Positions 7,926 through 16,477 of a DNA stretch of 64,000 nt are shown here, in pieces. Made by a program: the position numbers and the translations under genes. This DNA comes from Pseudomaricurvus alkylphenolicus (GTDB taxonomy: Bacteria; Pseudomonadota; Gammaproteobacteria; Pseudomonadales; Cellvibrionaceae). Position 1 is the first letter of the stretch; each line of letters opens with the position of its first letter. The notes beneath the pieces are model-generated. The model ran no database searches. It was given only the letters and a program-made list of their open reading frames with translations, and was not told the origin of the DNA. Location of the stretch: positions 41,152-105,151 of the forward strand of contig NZ_JAAQPI010000019.1 in the NCBI RefSeq assembly GCF_011683955.1, in the 5' to 3' direction.

Positions 7926-9290
7926 ATGAGCGAACAGTTCAAGGATCAGGGTGGGGTCGCCTCCATGGCGCCAAGCCCTTTTAAACGTTGGCTGATGTCG
8001 AAGGTGATTACCCACCTGAATCGCCCTTCCCGACTGAGCGGTCAGCGAGCAAAAATCGAAAAGCACCGGCTGCGCAGCGGGCATCGCCATCGGGTGGAGT
8101 ACTTTCATCAGGTGGATGATGGGTACAGTTATCTCGCGGCGCAGGTCTTGCCCGACCTTGCCAATCGTTACGATATCGAGCTGGTTTGTCATCTGGTGTC
8201 CGGCCCCAGGGGCAATAACGCTGTTGAGCCGGAGTTGCTGCTAAAGCTGTCCCGCTACGACGCTCATCTGGTTGCGCCCGAATATGGTTTGGAATTTCCG
8301 GAGCATTGCGCTGAGCTGGATGCCGAGCTGGTGCAGCTGGCAACACAGATATTGGCCAACCTGAATTCCCGCGAATTTGTTAAGCAGGTTGTTGCCATCA
8401 GTCGTGCGCTTTGGAGCGATGACAAAGCCGAGCTGCTACGTCTGCAGGCGCAGCTGGACAGTTTGCCAGAGGGGCAGGCGCAAGCTGTGGTCGCCAGGGG
8501 TAATGCCCGCAGGGAGCAGTTAAAACATTACTCTGGTGCGATGTTTTACTACGGCAAGGAATGGTACTGGGGCGTTGACCGGCTTTATCATCTGGAGGAA
8601 AGGTTGGCGCACTTGGGTGCAGACAAGCTCGCCGAGAAGCCCATGCTGGTGCCTCGACCCGCAGTGGAATCAGGCCCCTTAAAAGACAACGGCAGCTTGA
8701 CCTTGGAGATATACCCCTCGCTGCGCAGCCCCTATACCGCCATCAGTTTTGATCGAACGGTGCAACTGGCGAATGACACGGGTGTTAATCTGGTGGTGCG
8801 GCCGGTATTGCCAATGGTGATGCGCGGCGTACCGGCGACCCGTGAAAAGGGGTTGTATATCTTCAGCGATACGGTCCGAGAGGCTCACTCAGCCAATGTG
8901 GCCTTTGACAAAATGTATGACCCTATTGGCGATCCCGTCCGGCGGGCTTACTCGCTTTATCCCTGGGCCTGCGAGCGGGGCAAGGGCAATGAGCTGTTGA
9001 GTGCGTTTTTGCGCTGTGCCTTTGTTGAGGGCGTAAACACTAATAACGATAAAGGGCTAAGGCGCGTGGTGGAAAACGCCGGATTGGACTGGAGTGAGGC
9101 CCGCAGCCGAATAGGGCAACCCGGATGGGAGCAGCAGCTGGAGGCCAATCGCCTGGCTATGTACGAGGCGGGGTTGTGGGGCGTGCCCAGTTATCGGTTA
9201 CTTGATAAGCAGGGGCAGGCAATACTGGCGCTTTGGGGGCAGGACCGGTTGTGGTTGGTGGCGCGGGAGATTCAACGGCGGTTGGCGTGA
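7926..9290 (+). CDS. Tandem DsbA/HCCA-isomerase-like (kappa GST type) protein
   Basis: A 454-residue protein that seems to contain two thioredoxin-fold DsbA/2-hydroxychromene-2-carboxylate isomerase-like halves. The first begins HRVEYFHQVDDGYSYLAAQ (about residue 57), the second LTLEIYPSLRSPYTAISFDR (about residue 258). The second ends with the family pattern WGVPSYRLLDKQGQAILALWGQDRL. Both halves lack a CxxC motif, having DDGYSY and LRSPYT at that place, so a redox role is unlikely and a glutathione-dependent isomerase or transferase is more plausible. It follows the GST-like gene by 54 bases in the same direction. Confidence 0.72.
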   Translation: MSEQFKDQGGVASMAPSPFKRWLMSKVITHLNRPSRLSGQRAKIEKHRLRSGHRHRVEYFHQVDDGYSYLAAQVLPDLANRYDIELVCHLVSGPRGNNAVEPELLLKLSRYDAHLVAPEYGLEFPEHCAELDAELVQLATQILANLNSREFVKQVVAISRALWSDDKAELLRLQAQLDSLPEGQAQAVVARGNARREQLKHYSGAMFYYGKEWYWGVDRLYHLEERLAHLGADKLAEKPMLVPRPAVESGPLKDNGSLTLEIYPSLRSPYTAISFDRTVQLANDTGVNLVVRPVLPMVMRGVPATREKGLYIFSDTVREAHSANVAFDKMYDPIGDPVRRAYSLYPWACERGKGNELLSAFLRCAFVEGVNTNNDKGLRRVVENAGLDWSEARSRIGQPGWEQQLEANRLAMYEAGLWGVPSYRLLDKQGQAILALWGQDRLWLVAREIQRRLA

Positions 9291-9397
9291 GAAGGTCACT
9301 TGCGTCGATGCGACTCCCCGCGCATGGAAATCTGTAACCTCATCGTTTTATACTGCAGATCCCAGGGATTGTCGCTCCAGACTATGGACCAGATACT

Positions 9398-10336
9398 ATG
9401 ATCTTCGAAAGGCTATGCATTGCCGTTGCAGGTTTGTTGCTGATAACGGGAGAGGCATTCGCCGATCACAAGCAACAAACTACCGATACTGGCAGTTTCA
9501 ACTTTGTTGTCTTGGCGGACACCGCTTACTCAATACCCAAGGATTACCCCGCCTACTACACATTGATCTCGACAATCAATCACGCTAACCCCGCTTTCAC
9601 AATACATCTGGGGGACACCAAGGGCGGTGGCACTAACTGTGGTGACAAGGCTCAAAAGAAGATATTGGAGGACTTTGGCAGGTTCGAAGGGCCATTGATC
9701 TACACCCCTGGTGACAACGAATGGACGGATTGCCGTAGAATCGTCGCGGGAGGCTACAAACCGGTTGAGCGGCTGAAAGTGATTCGTGAATGGTTCTTCC
9801 CAAACAGCGACAGTCTCGGTCGCCAGCCAATCAAACTGCGCACTCAGGTCGATCAGGGCTTCCCCGAAAACGCTCTTTGGTGGAAGGCTGGGGTGTTGTT
9901 TGTCACCGCTCATATTGTAGGGTCTAACAACGGTCTTACTGATGGCTACAAAAAAGCTGAATCTGAGTATCGCCGGAGAAATGAGGCCAATCTGCGCTGG
10001 ATAGAGCAGGCCTTTGCGGAAGCGACGCTGGAGAAGGCAGAGGCCGTTGTATTGGCATACCACGCAAATATGTTCTTTGAAACTCCACGCCCGGACGGTT
10101 TTAAAGATGTTCGGAGTCTTATCGGCGAGCTGGGTTCAAAATTCGGTAAACCCGTGTTGTTACTGCACGGCGACCACCACAGCTTTATCATCGATCAACC
10201 CTACGGTGGTGGTGCTGCAAACATCATTAGGCTGCAGTCTTTTGGCGCACCTGATATTAAGGCGGTCAGTGTTCGTGTCGATACCGCAGAAGACTCCGTT
10301 TTTTCGTTTGGACCGATATACGACGGGAAGCGATAG
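9398..10336 (+). CDS. Secreted calcineurin-like metallophosphoesterase
   Basis: A 312-residue exported protein with signal peptide MIFERLCIAVAGLLLITGEAFA. The metallophosphoesterase metal-binding pattern can be followed: FVVLADT (first Asp), IHLGDTKGG (second Asp), TPGDNEWTD (GDN motif), LAYHANMFFE (His) and LLLHGDHHSF (GDHH). The first motif lacks the usual DxH histidine. A five-codon frame (ATG 9384, stop TGA at 9399-9401) overlaps the start codon as ATGA; this may be chance. Likely periplasmic; substrate not predictable. Confidence 0.82.
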   Translation: MIFERLCIAVAGLLLITGEAFADHKQQTTDTGSFNFVVLADTAYSIPKDYPAYYTLISTINHANPAFTIHLGDTKGGGTNCGDKAQKKILEDFGRFEGPLIYTPGDNEWTDCRRIVAGGYKPVERLKVIREWFFPNSDSLGRQPIKLRTQVDQGFPENALWWKAGVLFVTAHIVGSNNGLTDGYKKAESEYRRRNEANLRWIEQAFAEATLEKAEAVVLAYHANMFFETPRPDGFKDVRSLIGELGSKFGKPVLLLHGDHHSFIIDQPYGGGAANIIRLQSFGAPDIKAVSVRVDTAEDSVFSFGPIYDGKR

Positions 10337-10379
10337 AGCAACAACACAAACTTTTTGTAGTATCGGACAGTTCAAGTGG

Positions 10380-10405
10380 GGCGGGTACTATTTAGTGTAC
10401 CCGCC
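10380..10405. terminator. Stem-loop between convergent genes
   Basis: GGCGGGTAC and GTACCCGCC form a perfect 9-bp stem with an 8-base loop between the convergent phosphoesterase and rsgA genes. No T-tract follows on either strand, so termination is only a guess. Confidence 0.4.
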
Positions 10406-10418
10406 ATCCATGCGCGAT

Positions 10419-11471
10419 CTAAGTGCTGTTATTCCCTTGTTTGCGATGTCGCGCACCACTCTGAACCCGCCGGCACATGCGAGAAAATGACCGATCTTTG
10501 GCTCTCTTCTCCGCCAGTGTCGCTGCGTTGAATTGCTGTTCGCGTTTCAGCTTGTGAAAGCTTTGCAACCGACGGGCTTCCAGAGTTCCATCTTCGATGG
10601 CCTGCCTGACGGCACAGCCGGGCTCCTGGTCGTGTTCACAGTCCTTGTAGCGGCATTGATTCGCCAGTTGGGTAATTTCCGCAAAGGTTTCTTCAACACC
10701 GTGTTCACAATCGGCCAGTTGCAGTTCACGCATGCCAGGGGTGTCCACGATAAGGGCACCCCGGGTACTCAGGTGAAGCGAGCGGGCGGTGGTGGTGTGT
10801 CGACCTTTGCCGTCATCGTCGCGGATGGCAGCCGTTTTCTGTTGCAAGGAATCTGTGATGGTATTGAGCAGGGTGGATTTACCAACGCCGGATGAGCCCA
10901 GCAAAGCCACGGTGGAGCCCGGTGTTAGCCAGGCCTCCAGCTTTTGCAGGTCATGCGCATCGAGAGCGTTCACCGCCTCGACCATCAGCAGTGGATCCAG
11001 TGACCGTACTTGTTGCAGATATTGGTCCGGGTCTTCGCACAGGTCTGCTTTGGTGAGCACAACCACGGGTTCCGATTCTGCCTCTTTAATGAGCGCGAGG
11101 TAGCGTTCGATGCGGTTGAGGTTAAAGTCCGCATTGAGGGAAACCACCACAAATACCGTGTTGATATTGGCGGCGATCAGTTGTTCCTCGATTGTTCGCC
11201 CCGGGGCTTTGCGGCTGAAAAGTGACAGGCGTTCCAGGCATCGATGGAAGCATCCCTCGCTGTTTAGCAATAGCCAGTCGCCAACGGTCATGGGCGGCAG
11301 GCTGTCGTGGTGTTGCAGTTGTGTTGCCCCTTGTTCGCTGATCAGGTCGAGGTGGGTTCTGTGGTGTGCGACGACTCTGGCGGGGTAATAGCCTTCCCAT
11401 TCGTCGAGTGTGAGTTGTTGTTGAAAAAAGGTACTCCAGCCCAGTTGGGACAGGGTAAAAGATGTAGTCAT
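10419..11471 (-). CDS. rsgA: Ribosome small subunit-dependent GTPase A
   Basis: A 350-residue circularly permuted GTPase that helps 30S subunit maturation. The G4 motif VVVLTKADL precedes the P-loop [14 protein letters not shown], then [10 protein letters not shown] (G2) and [10 protein letters not shown] (G3); this permuted order is diagnostic. The C-terminal zinc knuckle [14 protein letters not shown] is intact, and a basic tail follows. The ATG at 11471 is chosen because AGGGG precedes it and [12 protein letters not shown] is a sensible N-terminus; an in-frame ATG at 11540 would add 23 unlikely residues. A possible 11-codon leader ORF and a stem-loop lie upstream. Confidence 0.95.
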   Translation of the reverse strand: MTTSFTLSQLGWSTFFQQQLTLDEWEGYYPARVVAHHRTHLDLISEQGATQLQHHDSLPPMTVGDWLLLNSEGCFHRCLERLSLFSRKAPGRTIEEQLIAANINTVFVVVSLNADFNLNRIERYLALIKEAESEPVVVLTKADLCEDPDQYLQQVRSLDPLLMVEAVNALDAHDLQKLEAWLTPGSTVALLGSSGVGKSTLLNTITDSLQQKTAAIRDDDGKGRHTTTARSLHLSTRGALIVDTPGMRELQLADCEHGVEETFAEITQLANQCRYKDCEHDQEPGCAVRQAIEDGTLEARRLQSFHKLKREQQFNAATLAEKRAKDRSFSRMCRRVQSGARHRKQGNNST

Positions 11472-11575
11472 GATAACCCCTGGCGCTCGTTGGCGCCCGA
11501 AAAAATTCGGTTTGGGGGCGTACTGGCCCCGGTGAATCACCGGGCAGAGGGGTCAGGAAAAGGTGTTGGCCTGAC

Positions 11576-11611
11576 TTAGTAAGCTGCCCGGAGGGGGTTG
11601 GCGACAATCAT
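11576..11611 (-). CDS. Possible leader ORF upstream of rsgA (11 codons)
   Basis: The minus strand carries GGAGGATACTC directly before an ATG that opens an 11-codon frame (MIVANPLRAAY) ending in TAA. The Shine-Dalgarno is stronger than that of rsgA itself. Between this frame and the rsgA ATG at 11471 is a 7-bp stem-loop at 11528-11544. The arrangement resembles a translated leader, but no coding evidence beyond the ribosome-binding site exists. Confidence 0.35.
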   Translation of the reverse strand: MIVANPLRAAY

Positions 11612-11712
11612 GAGTATCCTCCGGTAATTTATTTGGTTAGACGTTGGTCAATTTATCAGAAGTTGATCTTCAGTCAAGCGATTAATTTGGTAATCAGAAT
11701 CTCCGAGGGCGA

Positions 11713-12081
11713 CTATTGGTACCAGACGCCGTTGGTCATTTGGCAGTCGATAGAGTCGAGTGCCATATGGATCATCAGACCCAGTCCGACCAGCCGTGTT
11801 TTTGGCAGAAAACAGAGTGCGCCGTACAGCAGGATGGGGACAATGCGATGCAGGGGGTGGAAACCAATACTGCAGCGGTTGGGGTCGTAGATGGGGTCGG
11901 CCAGTAGATGGTCTGCGTCCACCACCATGGTGGCCATCATAACGGCGAGAGCCATGAGCCAGGCTTTGCGGTAGAAGAGGCCGGCGACGATCGCGGGAAC
12001 AATAACGTGTAGGGCCAGGTGAATGATGGGGGGCTCCCGCTGAGTTATTTGGGTGGTGCATTGTGTCGGTGAGGGCACCAC
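11713..12081 (-). CDS. DUF6122-like integral membrane protein
   Basis: A 122-residue membrane protein with about three to four hydrophobic segments. The pattern IIHLALHVIVPAIVAGLFY, then MVVDADHLLADPIYDPNRCS and GFHPLHR, and MIHMALDSIDC is rich in His and Asp at conserved spots and resembles small DUF6122/membrane metal-dependent-hydrolase-like proteins. The start is a GTG at 12081 (tandem GTG GTG); no ATG lies near. Function unknown. It stands alone upstream of rsgA on the same strand. Confidence 0.65.
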   Translation of the reverse strand: MVPSPTQCTTQITQREPPIIHLALHVIVPAIVAGLFYRKAWLMALAVMMATMVVDADHLLADPIYDPNRCSIGFHPLHRIVPILLYGALCFLPKTRLVGLGLMIHMALDSIDCQMTNGVWYQ

Positions 12082-12222
12082 CCGTCAAGGTTATTTCCAG
12101 TAGATGGTGGCGGCGCCATAGGCACACCGGCCACCTTTTGCACCGAGGTTCCCTGAGTGCAGTGCCTCATTATTAATTCATAGGCGGAGCTCTTGCGGGC
12201 TCAATTTCTGGCACTTAGTTCG

Positions 12223-13476
12223 CTACGTTTCGTAGGCTCTTTTCACTTCGTCCGCGATAATTTCCACACCACGCTTCACGGTTTCCGAATCCTGCGCGTA
12301 GGATACTCGGATGCATTCGTGTTTGTGGTCCCAATCGTCATCCATGCCCACGAAGAAGTTGTGGCCGGGTACGATTAATACACCGCGCTGTTTAAGTCGC
12401 TGGTAGAGTTCCTGACTGGTAATGGGCAGGCCTTCAAACCACAACCAAAGGAAAATTGCGCCTTCGGGTTTGTGGATGTGGAAGGGAAGGTCTCCCAGTT
12501 GTTCGCGGAACCATTGGGCGGTTTGTTGGGAGCCGTCCCTGTAGAATGGGGTTACGTACTGCTGGGACAGGGTCTGGATTTCTCCGGTCTTGAACAGTTC
12601 TTTGGCGAGGGCCGGACCAATGGTGCCGCAGGCCAGGCTGACGATGGTGTTGGCGTTGGTATAGGCGCGGATGATGTCTTCGTTGGCGACAATGATGCCG
12701 GTGCGGGCACCGGGCAAACCCAGTTTGGACAGGCTTAGTGCCAGGATGGTGTTGTCGTTCCAGTGGGGTTTGGCTTCGGTAAAAATGATGCTGGGGAAGG
12801 GAAGCCCGTAGGCACCATCAATGATAAACGGGATGTCTTTTTCTTTGGCCATCTGGTCCAGATGTGCGATTTCGTCATCGGTCAGCACGTTGCCTGTCGG
12901 GTTGGTGGGGCGCGATACGCACATGGCTCCCACGTTTTCGTCGAGGTTGAGCTTTGAGAAGTCGACGTGGTATTTGAATAGCTTTTCGTCGAGCAGCTCG
13001 ATGCTGGGGCGTGTGGCGGTGAAGAAGTTGTCGCACAGACCGGTGTCGGCGTAACCGAGGTACTCCGGTGCCAGGGGCAGATGGATGGAGCGTTGGCTGC
13101 TGTCTTCCATAACACCCGCGAACATGTTGTAGAGTACAAAGAACGCGGACTGGCTGCCGTTGGAGACGGCGATGTTATTGCCGGTCAGGTTCCAGCCGAA
13201 TTGTTTTTTCAGGAAGGCGGCGATCTGGTCGCGGAATTCTTTGTCTCCCTGAGGGGACTGGTAGATGCCAAACAGGCTGTGGCGCTGGGCCGGGTCAGCC
13301 ATGATGTTTTCCAGACGTTGCTGGAAGATGGCTTCGACTTCCATCAGGCGACCGGGATTGCCGCCGCCCATAAAGATCATGTCGGGATTTTCGTTGAGGG
13401 CGGTGCCCAGGTCGTCCATCAGTTCGACGATGCCGGATTCGCCGGCGAATTTTTTTCCAAACGCAGAGAGTTTCAT
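12223..13476 (-). CDS. avtA: Valine-pyruvate aminotransferase
   Basis: A 417-residue fold-type I PLP aminotransferase closely resembling E. coli AvtA along its whole length as I recall that protein: SGIVELMDDLG, MGGGNPGR, SNGSQSAFFVLYN, LAPEYLGYADTGL, CVSRPTNPTGNV, the PLP lysine in SLSKLGLPGARTG, and HKPEGAIFLWLWF. It interconverts valine with 2-oxoisovalerate using pyruvate/alanine. It lies downstream of the branched-chain oxoacid dehydrogenase genes on the same strand, which oxidise exactly that oxoacid, but a terminator separates the two. Confidence 0.93.
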   Translation of the reverse strand: MKLSAFGKKFAGESGIVELMDDLGTALNENPDMIFMGGGNPGRLMEVEAIFQQRLENIMADPAQRHSLFGIYQSPQGDKEFRDQIAAFLKKQFGWNLTGNNIAVSNGSQSAFFVLYNMFAGVMEDSSQRSIHLPLAPEYLGYADTGLCDNFFTATRPSIELLDEKLFKYHVDFSKLNLDENVGAMCVSRPTNPTGNVLTDDEIAHLDQMAKEKDIPFIIDGAYGLPFPSIIFTEAKPHWNDNTILALSLSKLGLPGARTGIIVANEDIIRAYTNANTIVSLACGTIGPALAKELFKTGEIQTLSQQYVTPFYRDGSQQTAQWFREQLGDLPFHIHKPEGAIFLWLWFEGLPITSQELYQRLKQRGVLIVPGHNFFVGMDDDWDHKHECIRVSYAQDSETVKRGVEIIADEVKRAYET

Positions 13477-13577
13477 TGGAGCCTCGTAGTTTTGTTCTCT
13501 CTCACAATAACCATCAGTCTAACACAGAGCTTTGGCAGGCTTGGCCACTTTGCACGGCGGCATTGGTCAATATTGCC

Positions 13578-13645
13578 AAAAAGCGGGCACCGGGGTTGTT
13601 TACATCATTCACAGGAGCGGATCCGTCCAGATCCTCCGGTGCCCG
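13578..13645 (-). terminator. Terminator with long loop after the bkd genes
   Basis: On the minus strand CGGGCACCGG (13645-13636) pairs perfectly with CCGGTGCCCG (13593-13584) and is followed by CTTTTTGG. The 10-bp stem encloses 42 bases, itself containing the palindrome CGGATCCG. Position, 74 bases after the lpd stop, fits a rho-independent terminator between lpd and avtA. Confidence 0.7.
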
Positions 13646-13718
13646 TTAAGGTGCTAGACCACTCGCCGGTGGTGGGCCACCGGCACTGGGTTATCCATAT
13701 TAGCCGCGGGCAGCGCAC

Positions 13719-15140
13719 CTACCCGTTGCTGATATGAATGGCTTTACCGAGTGTGGCCAGCGCCGCCTCCATGGTGGCTTCGCTGAGACTCGGGTGTACA
13801 TGGATGGTGTGGGCCAGGTCTTCCAGCCGCGCCCCCATCTCCAGGGCCAGGGCAAATTCGCCGCTGAGTTCGGCGACATGAGCGCCGACGGCGTGTATGC
13901 CCAGTATGATGTGGTCGGCTTTGCGGGCGGTGATGCGTACAAAGCCGCCGTCTGTGCCGGCGTCCATGGCCAGGGCTTTGCCGATGGCGGCAAAGGGAAA
14001 CTTGCCGACAATCACGTCTTCGCCTTCGTTTTTGGCTTGTTCAGGGGTTAAGCCGACGCCGACGATTTCCGGTTCGGTAAAACACACGGCGGGAATGGCG
14101 ACTGGATCGAATTCGCGGCGGTGACCGGCGATGATTTCCGCCACCATTTCACCCTGTGCCGAAGCTTTGTGGGCGAGCATGGGTTCGCCCACCAGGTCGC
14201 CAATGGCCCAGACGTTGCGCATGGCGGTGCGGCATTGGTTGTCGACTTTGACAAAAGGGCCGTCCATATCGACACACATATTTTCCAAACCCCAGCCGTT
14301 GGTGTTGGGTCGGCGGCCGACGGTGACCAGAATTTTGTCGGCGCTCAGCTGCTGTTGTTCGCCGTTTTTGTCGGTGTAGGTGAGCACGGGTTTGCCGCCG
14401 ATTTCTTCCACCGATTGTGCTCGTGCCTGGTAGATGATGTCGGTCTTGTGCTTCTTCAGCCATTGCTCAATGGGACGGGTCATTTCTTTATCGTAGAGTG
14501 GCAGCAGGCGTTCCAGGCCTTCTACAAAGGTCACCTCGGCGCCCAGTTTGCGGTAGGCAATGCCCAGCTCTAAACCGATATAGCCGGCGCCGATTACGAC
14601 CAGGTGTTTGGGCACGTCGGTCAGTTGCAGTGCTTCGGTCGAGGAGACGACGTGTTCGCTATAGGGAATGTTGGGCAGTTCGGTGGCGCTGGAGCCGTTG
14701 GCCAGAATCACGTGTTCTGCTTCTATCTGGATGTCTCCGTCAGCGGTGGTGACGGTGCAGTTTTTGGCGTTTGAAAACGTCGCCCAGCCCTTGACCACGG
14801 TCACACCCGCTTTTTTCAGCAGACCCTCGACACCGCTGTTGAGTTTGTCGACGACGCTGTCTTTCCAGGCGATCATCCGGGCCATATTGAGTTCCGGCCC
14901 ACTGGTCAGTGAGATGCCGAATTTGCCATCGCCCACATGTTCCTGGATCTCCTGGAAACGGTTGGCGCCGTGGATCAGGGCTTTTGAAGGAATGCAGCCG
15001 CGGATCAGGCAGGTGCCACCGGTGCGTTCGCCTTCGACGATGATGGTGTCCAGGCCCAGTTGGCCGGCGCGAATGGCGGCGACGTAGCCGCCGGGGCCTG
15101 CGCCAACCACGAGTACTTTGCAGGTTTTCTTTTCAGTCAT
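13719..15140 (-). CDS. lpdV: Dihydrolipoyl dehydrogenase (E3 of branched-chain oxoacid dehydrogenase)
   Basis: A 473-residue flavoprotein disulfide reductase. The FAD-binding VLVVGAGPGGYVAAIRAGQ is followed by the redox-active pair in GGTCLIRGCIPSKALIH, the NAD-binding VVIGAGYIGLELG, the second FAD contact VWAIGDLVGEPMLAHKA, and the C-terminal catalytic His-Glu region HVHPSLSEATMEAAL. It reoxidises the lipoyl groups of the E2 encoded just upstream (12-base gap). The CLIRGC spacing is normal although most E3 enzymes have CLNxGC. Last gene of the E1alpha-E1beta-E2-E3 operon. Confidence 0.93.
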   Translation of the reverse strand: MTEKKTCKVLVVGAGPGGYVAAIRAGQLGLDTIIVEGERTGGTCLIRGCIPSKALIHGANRFQEIQEHVGDGKFGISLTSGPELNMARMIAWKDSVVDKLNSGVEGLLKKAGVTVVKGWATFSNAKNCTVTTADGDIQIEAEHVILANGSSATELPNIPYSEHVVSSTEALQLTDVPKHLVVIGAGYIGLELGIAYRKLGAEVTFVEGLERLLPLYDKEMTRPIEQWLKKHKTDIIYQARAQSVEEIGGKPVLTYTDKNGEQQQLSADKILVTVGRRPNTNGWGLENMCVDMDGPFVKVDNQCRTAMRNVWAIGDLVGEPMLAHKASAQGEMVAEIIAGHRREFDPVAIPAVCFTEPEIVGVGLTPEQAKNEGEDVIVGKFPFAAIGKALAMDAGTDGGFVRITARKADHIILGIHAVGAHVAELSGEFALALEMGARLEDLAHTIHVHPSLSEATMEAALATLGKAIHISNG

Positions 15141-15152
15141 GTGCTTTGGTTC

Positions 15153-16460
15153 CTAGACAAAGATGGCGCCGGGGTTTTCCAGCAGTTGCTTGAGCGCCTG
15201 TACCAGTTGCGCACCGTCGTAGCCGTCGACTATGCGGTGGTCGAAGGAGGATGACAGGTTCATCATTTTGCGCACTACAATGACGCCGTCTTTCACGACC
15301 GGACGCTCCTGCAGTTTGTTGACGCCGATAATGGCGGTCTCTGGTGCGTTGATAATGGGTGTGGTGGCAATACCGCCGATGGCACCCAGGCTGGTAATGG
15401 TGATGGTGGAGCCGGAAAGCTCCTCAGGCTTGGCTTTGCTGTCGCGGGCAGCTTGGGAGACACGCGCCACTTCAACGGCGGTCTGCCAGACGTCCAGGCT
15501 CTCGCAGTGTTTGACCACCGGCACCATAAGCCCGGTGTCGGTCATGGTGGCGATACCCACATTGACGGCGTCGTGTTGAGTCAATAGGCTGTTTTCGTCA
15601 TCGAAATGCGCGTTGCAGTGTGGGAAGCGCGGTAGAATCTTTACCAGCGCCTGGGCAATAAAGGGCAGCAACGTCAGTTTGGGTTGACCCTCTTCGCGAT
15701 TTGCGTTGAGGTGTGCGCGCAATTCTTCCAGATTGGTCACGTCCACTTCTTCCACATAGGAGTAGTGGGGAATATTGCGCTTGGCCTGTAGCATTTTTTG
15801 GGCGATAACCCGGCGCAGGCCTTTAACTTTGACTTCGGTAGCGGAGGTTCTGGCTTGTTTGCCGCTAAACGCGCTTCGGGCAACCAGTGCGCCACCGGCG
15901 GCAACAAAGGTGTCCAGGTCTTTATGAGACACGCGACCTGCAGGACCGCTGCCCGGTACGCTGGCCAGGTCTATATCTTCATCGCGAGCGCGCTGGCGTA
16001 CGGATGGAGAGGCCAGCACCTTGCCGGTAAAAGCCGCCACATTTGTTGCGGGGTTTGGTGCAGAAGCCGTTACGGGAGAGCCTTGGGCAGCTGAAGCTTT
16101 TTCGGGCAGCAGCGCTTTTGTGGGTGCAGCGTCTGTATCGGCAGTGTCTTTGTTTGCGGTTTCCACTGCAGCTTTGCCGGCGGCTTCATCCTGGCTGCCG
16201 GTTGCTTGTTGCTCGGGTTGATCGCCATCGGTCTCAAAACGGATCAGCTCGCTGCCCACTGCCAATACTTCACCGGCGTCGCAGGCGACGGCGAGCACTC
16301 TGCCACTGACGGGGGCGGTGACTTCCACCACGGCTTTATCGGTCATGACATCGGCAATGTGCTGATCTTCTTCCACCAGGTCACCGGGTTTTACGTACCA
16401 TTCGGCGATTTCGGATTCCACGATGCCTTCGCCCAGGTCGGGTAATTTAAAACTGTACAT
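15153..16460 (-). CDS. bkdB: Dihydrolipoyllysine acyltransferase, E2 of branched-chain oxoacid dehydrogenase
   Basis: 435 residues. One N-terminal lipoyl domain (MYSFKLPDLGEGIVESEI, lipoyl Lys in DVMTDKAVVEVTAP), an Ala/Thr-rich linker, a peripheral-subunit-binding domain (LASPSVRQRARDEDIDLASV) and the catalytic domain ending with SFDHRIVDGYDGAQLV. The HxxxDG active-site motif is intact. The ATG at 16460 has a GGGAG ribosome-binding site and gives the standard N-terminus; the open frame extends 52 codons upstream into the E1beta gene and is rejected as start. The gap to E1beta is 17 bases. Confidence 0.93.
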   Translation of the reverse strand: MYSFKLPDLGEGIVESEIAEWYVKPGDLVEEDQHIADVMTDKAVVEVTAPVSGRVLAVACDAGEVLAVGSELIRFETDGDQPEQQATGSQDEAAGKAAVETANKDTADTDAAPTKALLPEKASAAQGSPVTASAPNPATNVAAFTGKVLASPSVRQRARDEDIDLASVPGSGPAGRVSHKDLDTFVAAGGALVARSAFSGKQARTSATEVKVKGLRRVIAQKMLQAKRNIPHYSYVEEVDVTNLEELRAHLNANREEGQPKLTLLPFIAQALVKILPRFPHCNAHFDDENSLLTQHDAVNVGIATMTDTGLMVPVVKHCESLDVWQTAVEVARVSQAARDSKAKPEELSGSTITITSLGAIGGIATTPIINAPETAIIGVNKLQERPVVKDGVIVVRKMMNLSSSFDHRIVDGYDGAQLVQALKQLLENPGAIFV

Positions 16461-16477
16461 GCTGTAATCTCCCAGGA

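Noticed and set aside
11648..12127. 159-codon alternative minus-strand frame overlapping the DUF6122-like gene
   Set aside because: His/Arg-rich low-complexity translation without domain; the other frame has a membrane-protein pattern.
14121..14573. 150-codon plus-strand frame inside lpd
   Set aside because: Antisense to a well-supported dihydrolipoyl dehydrogenase, no domain.
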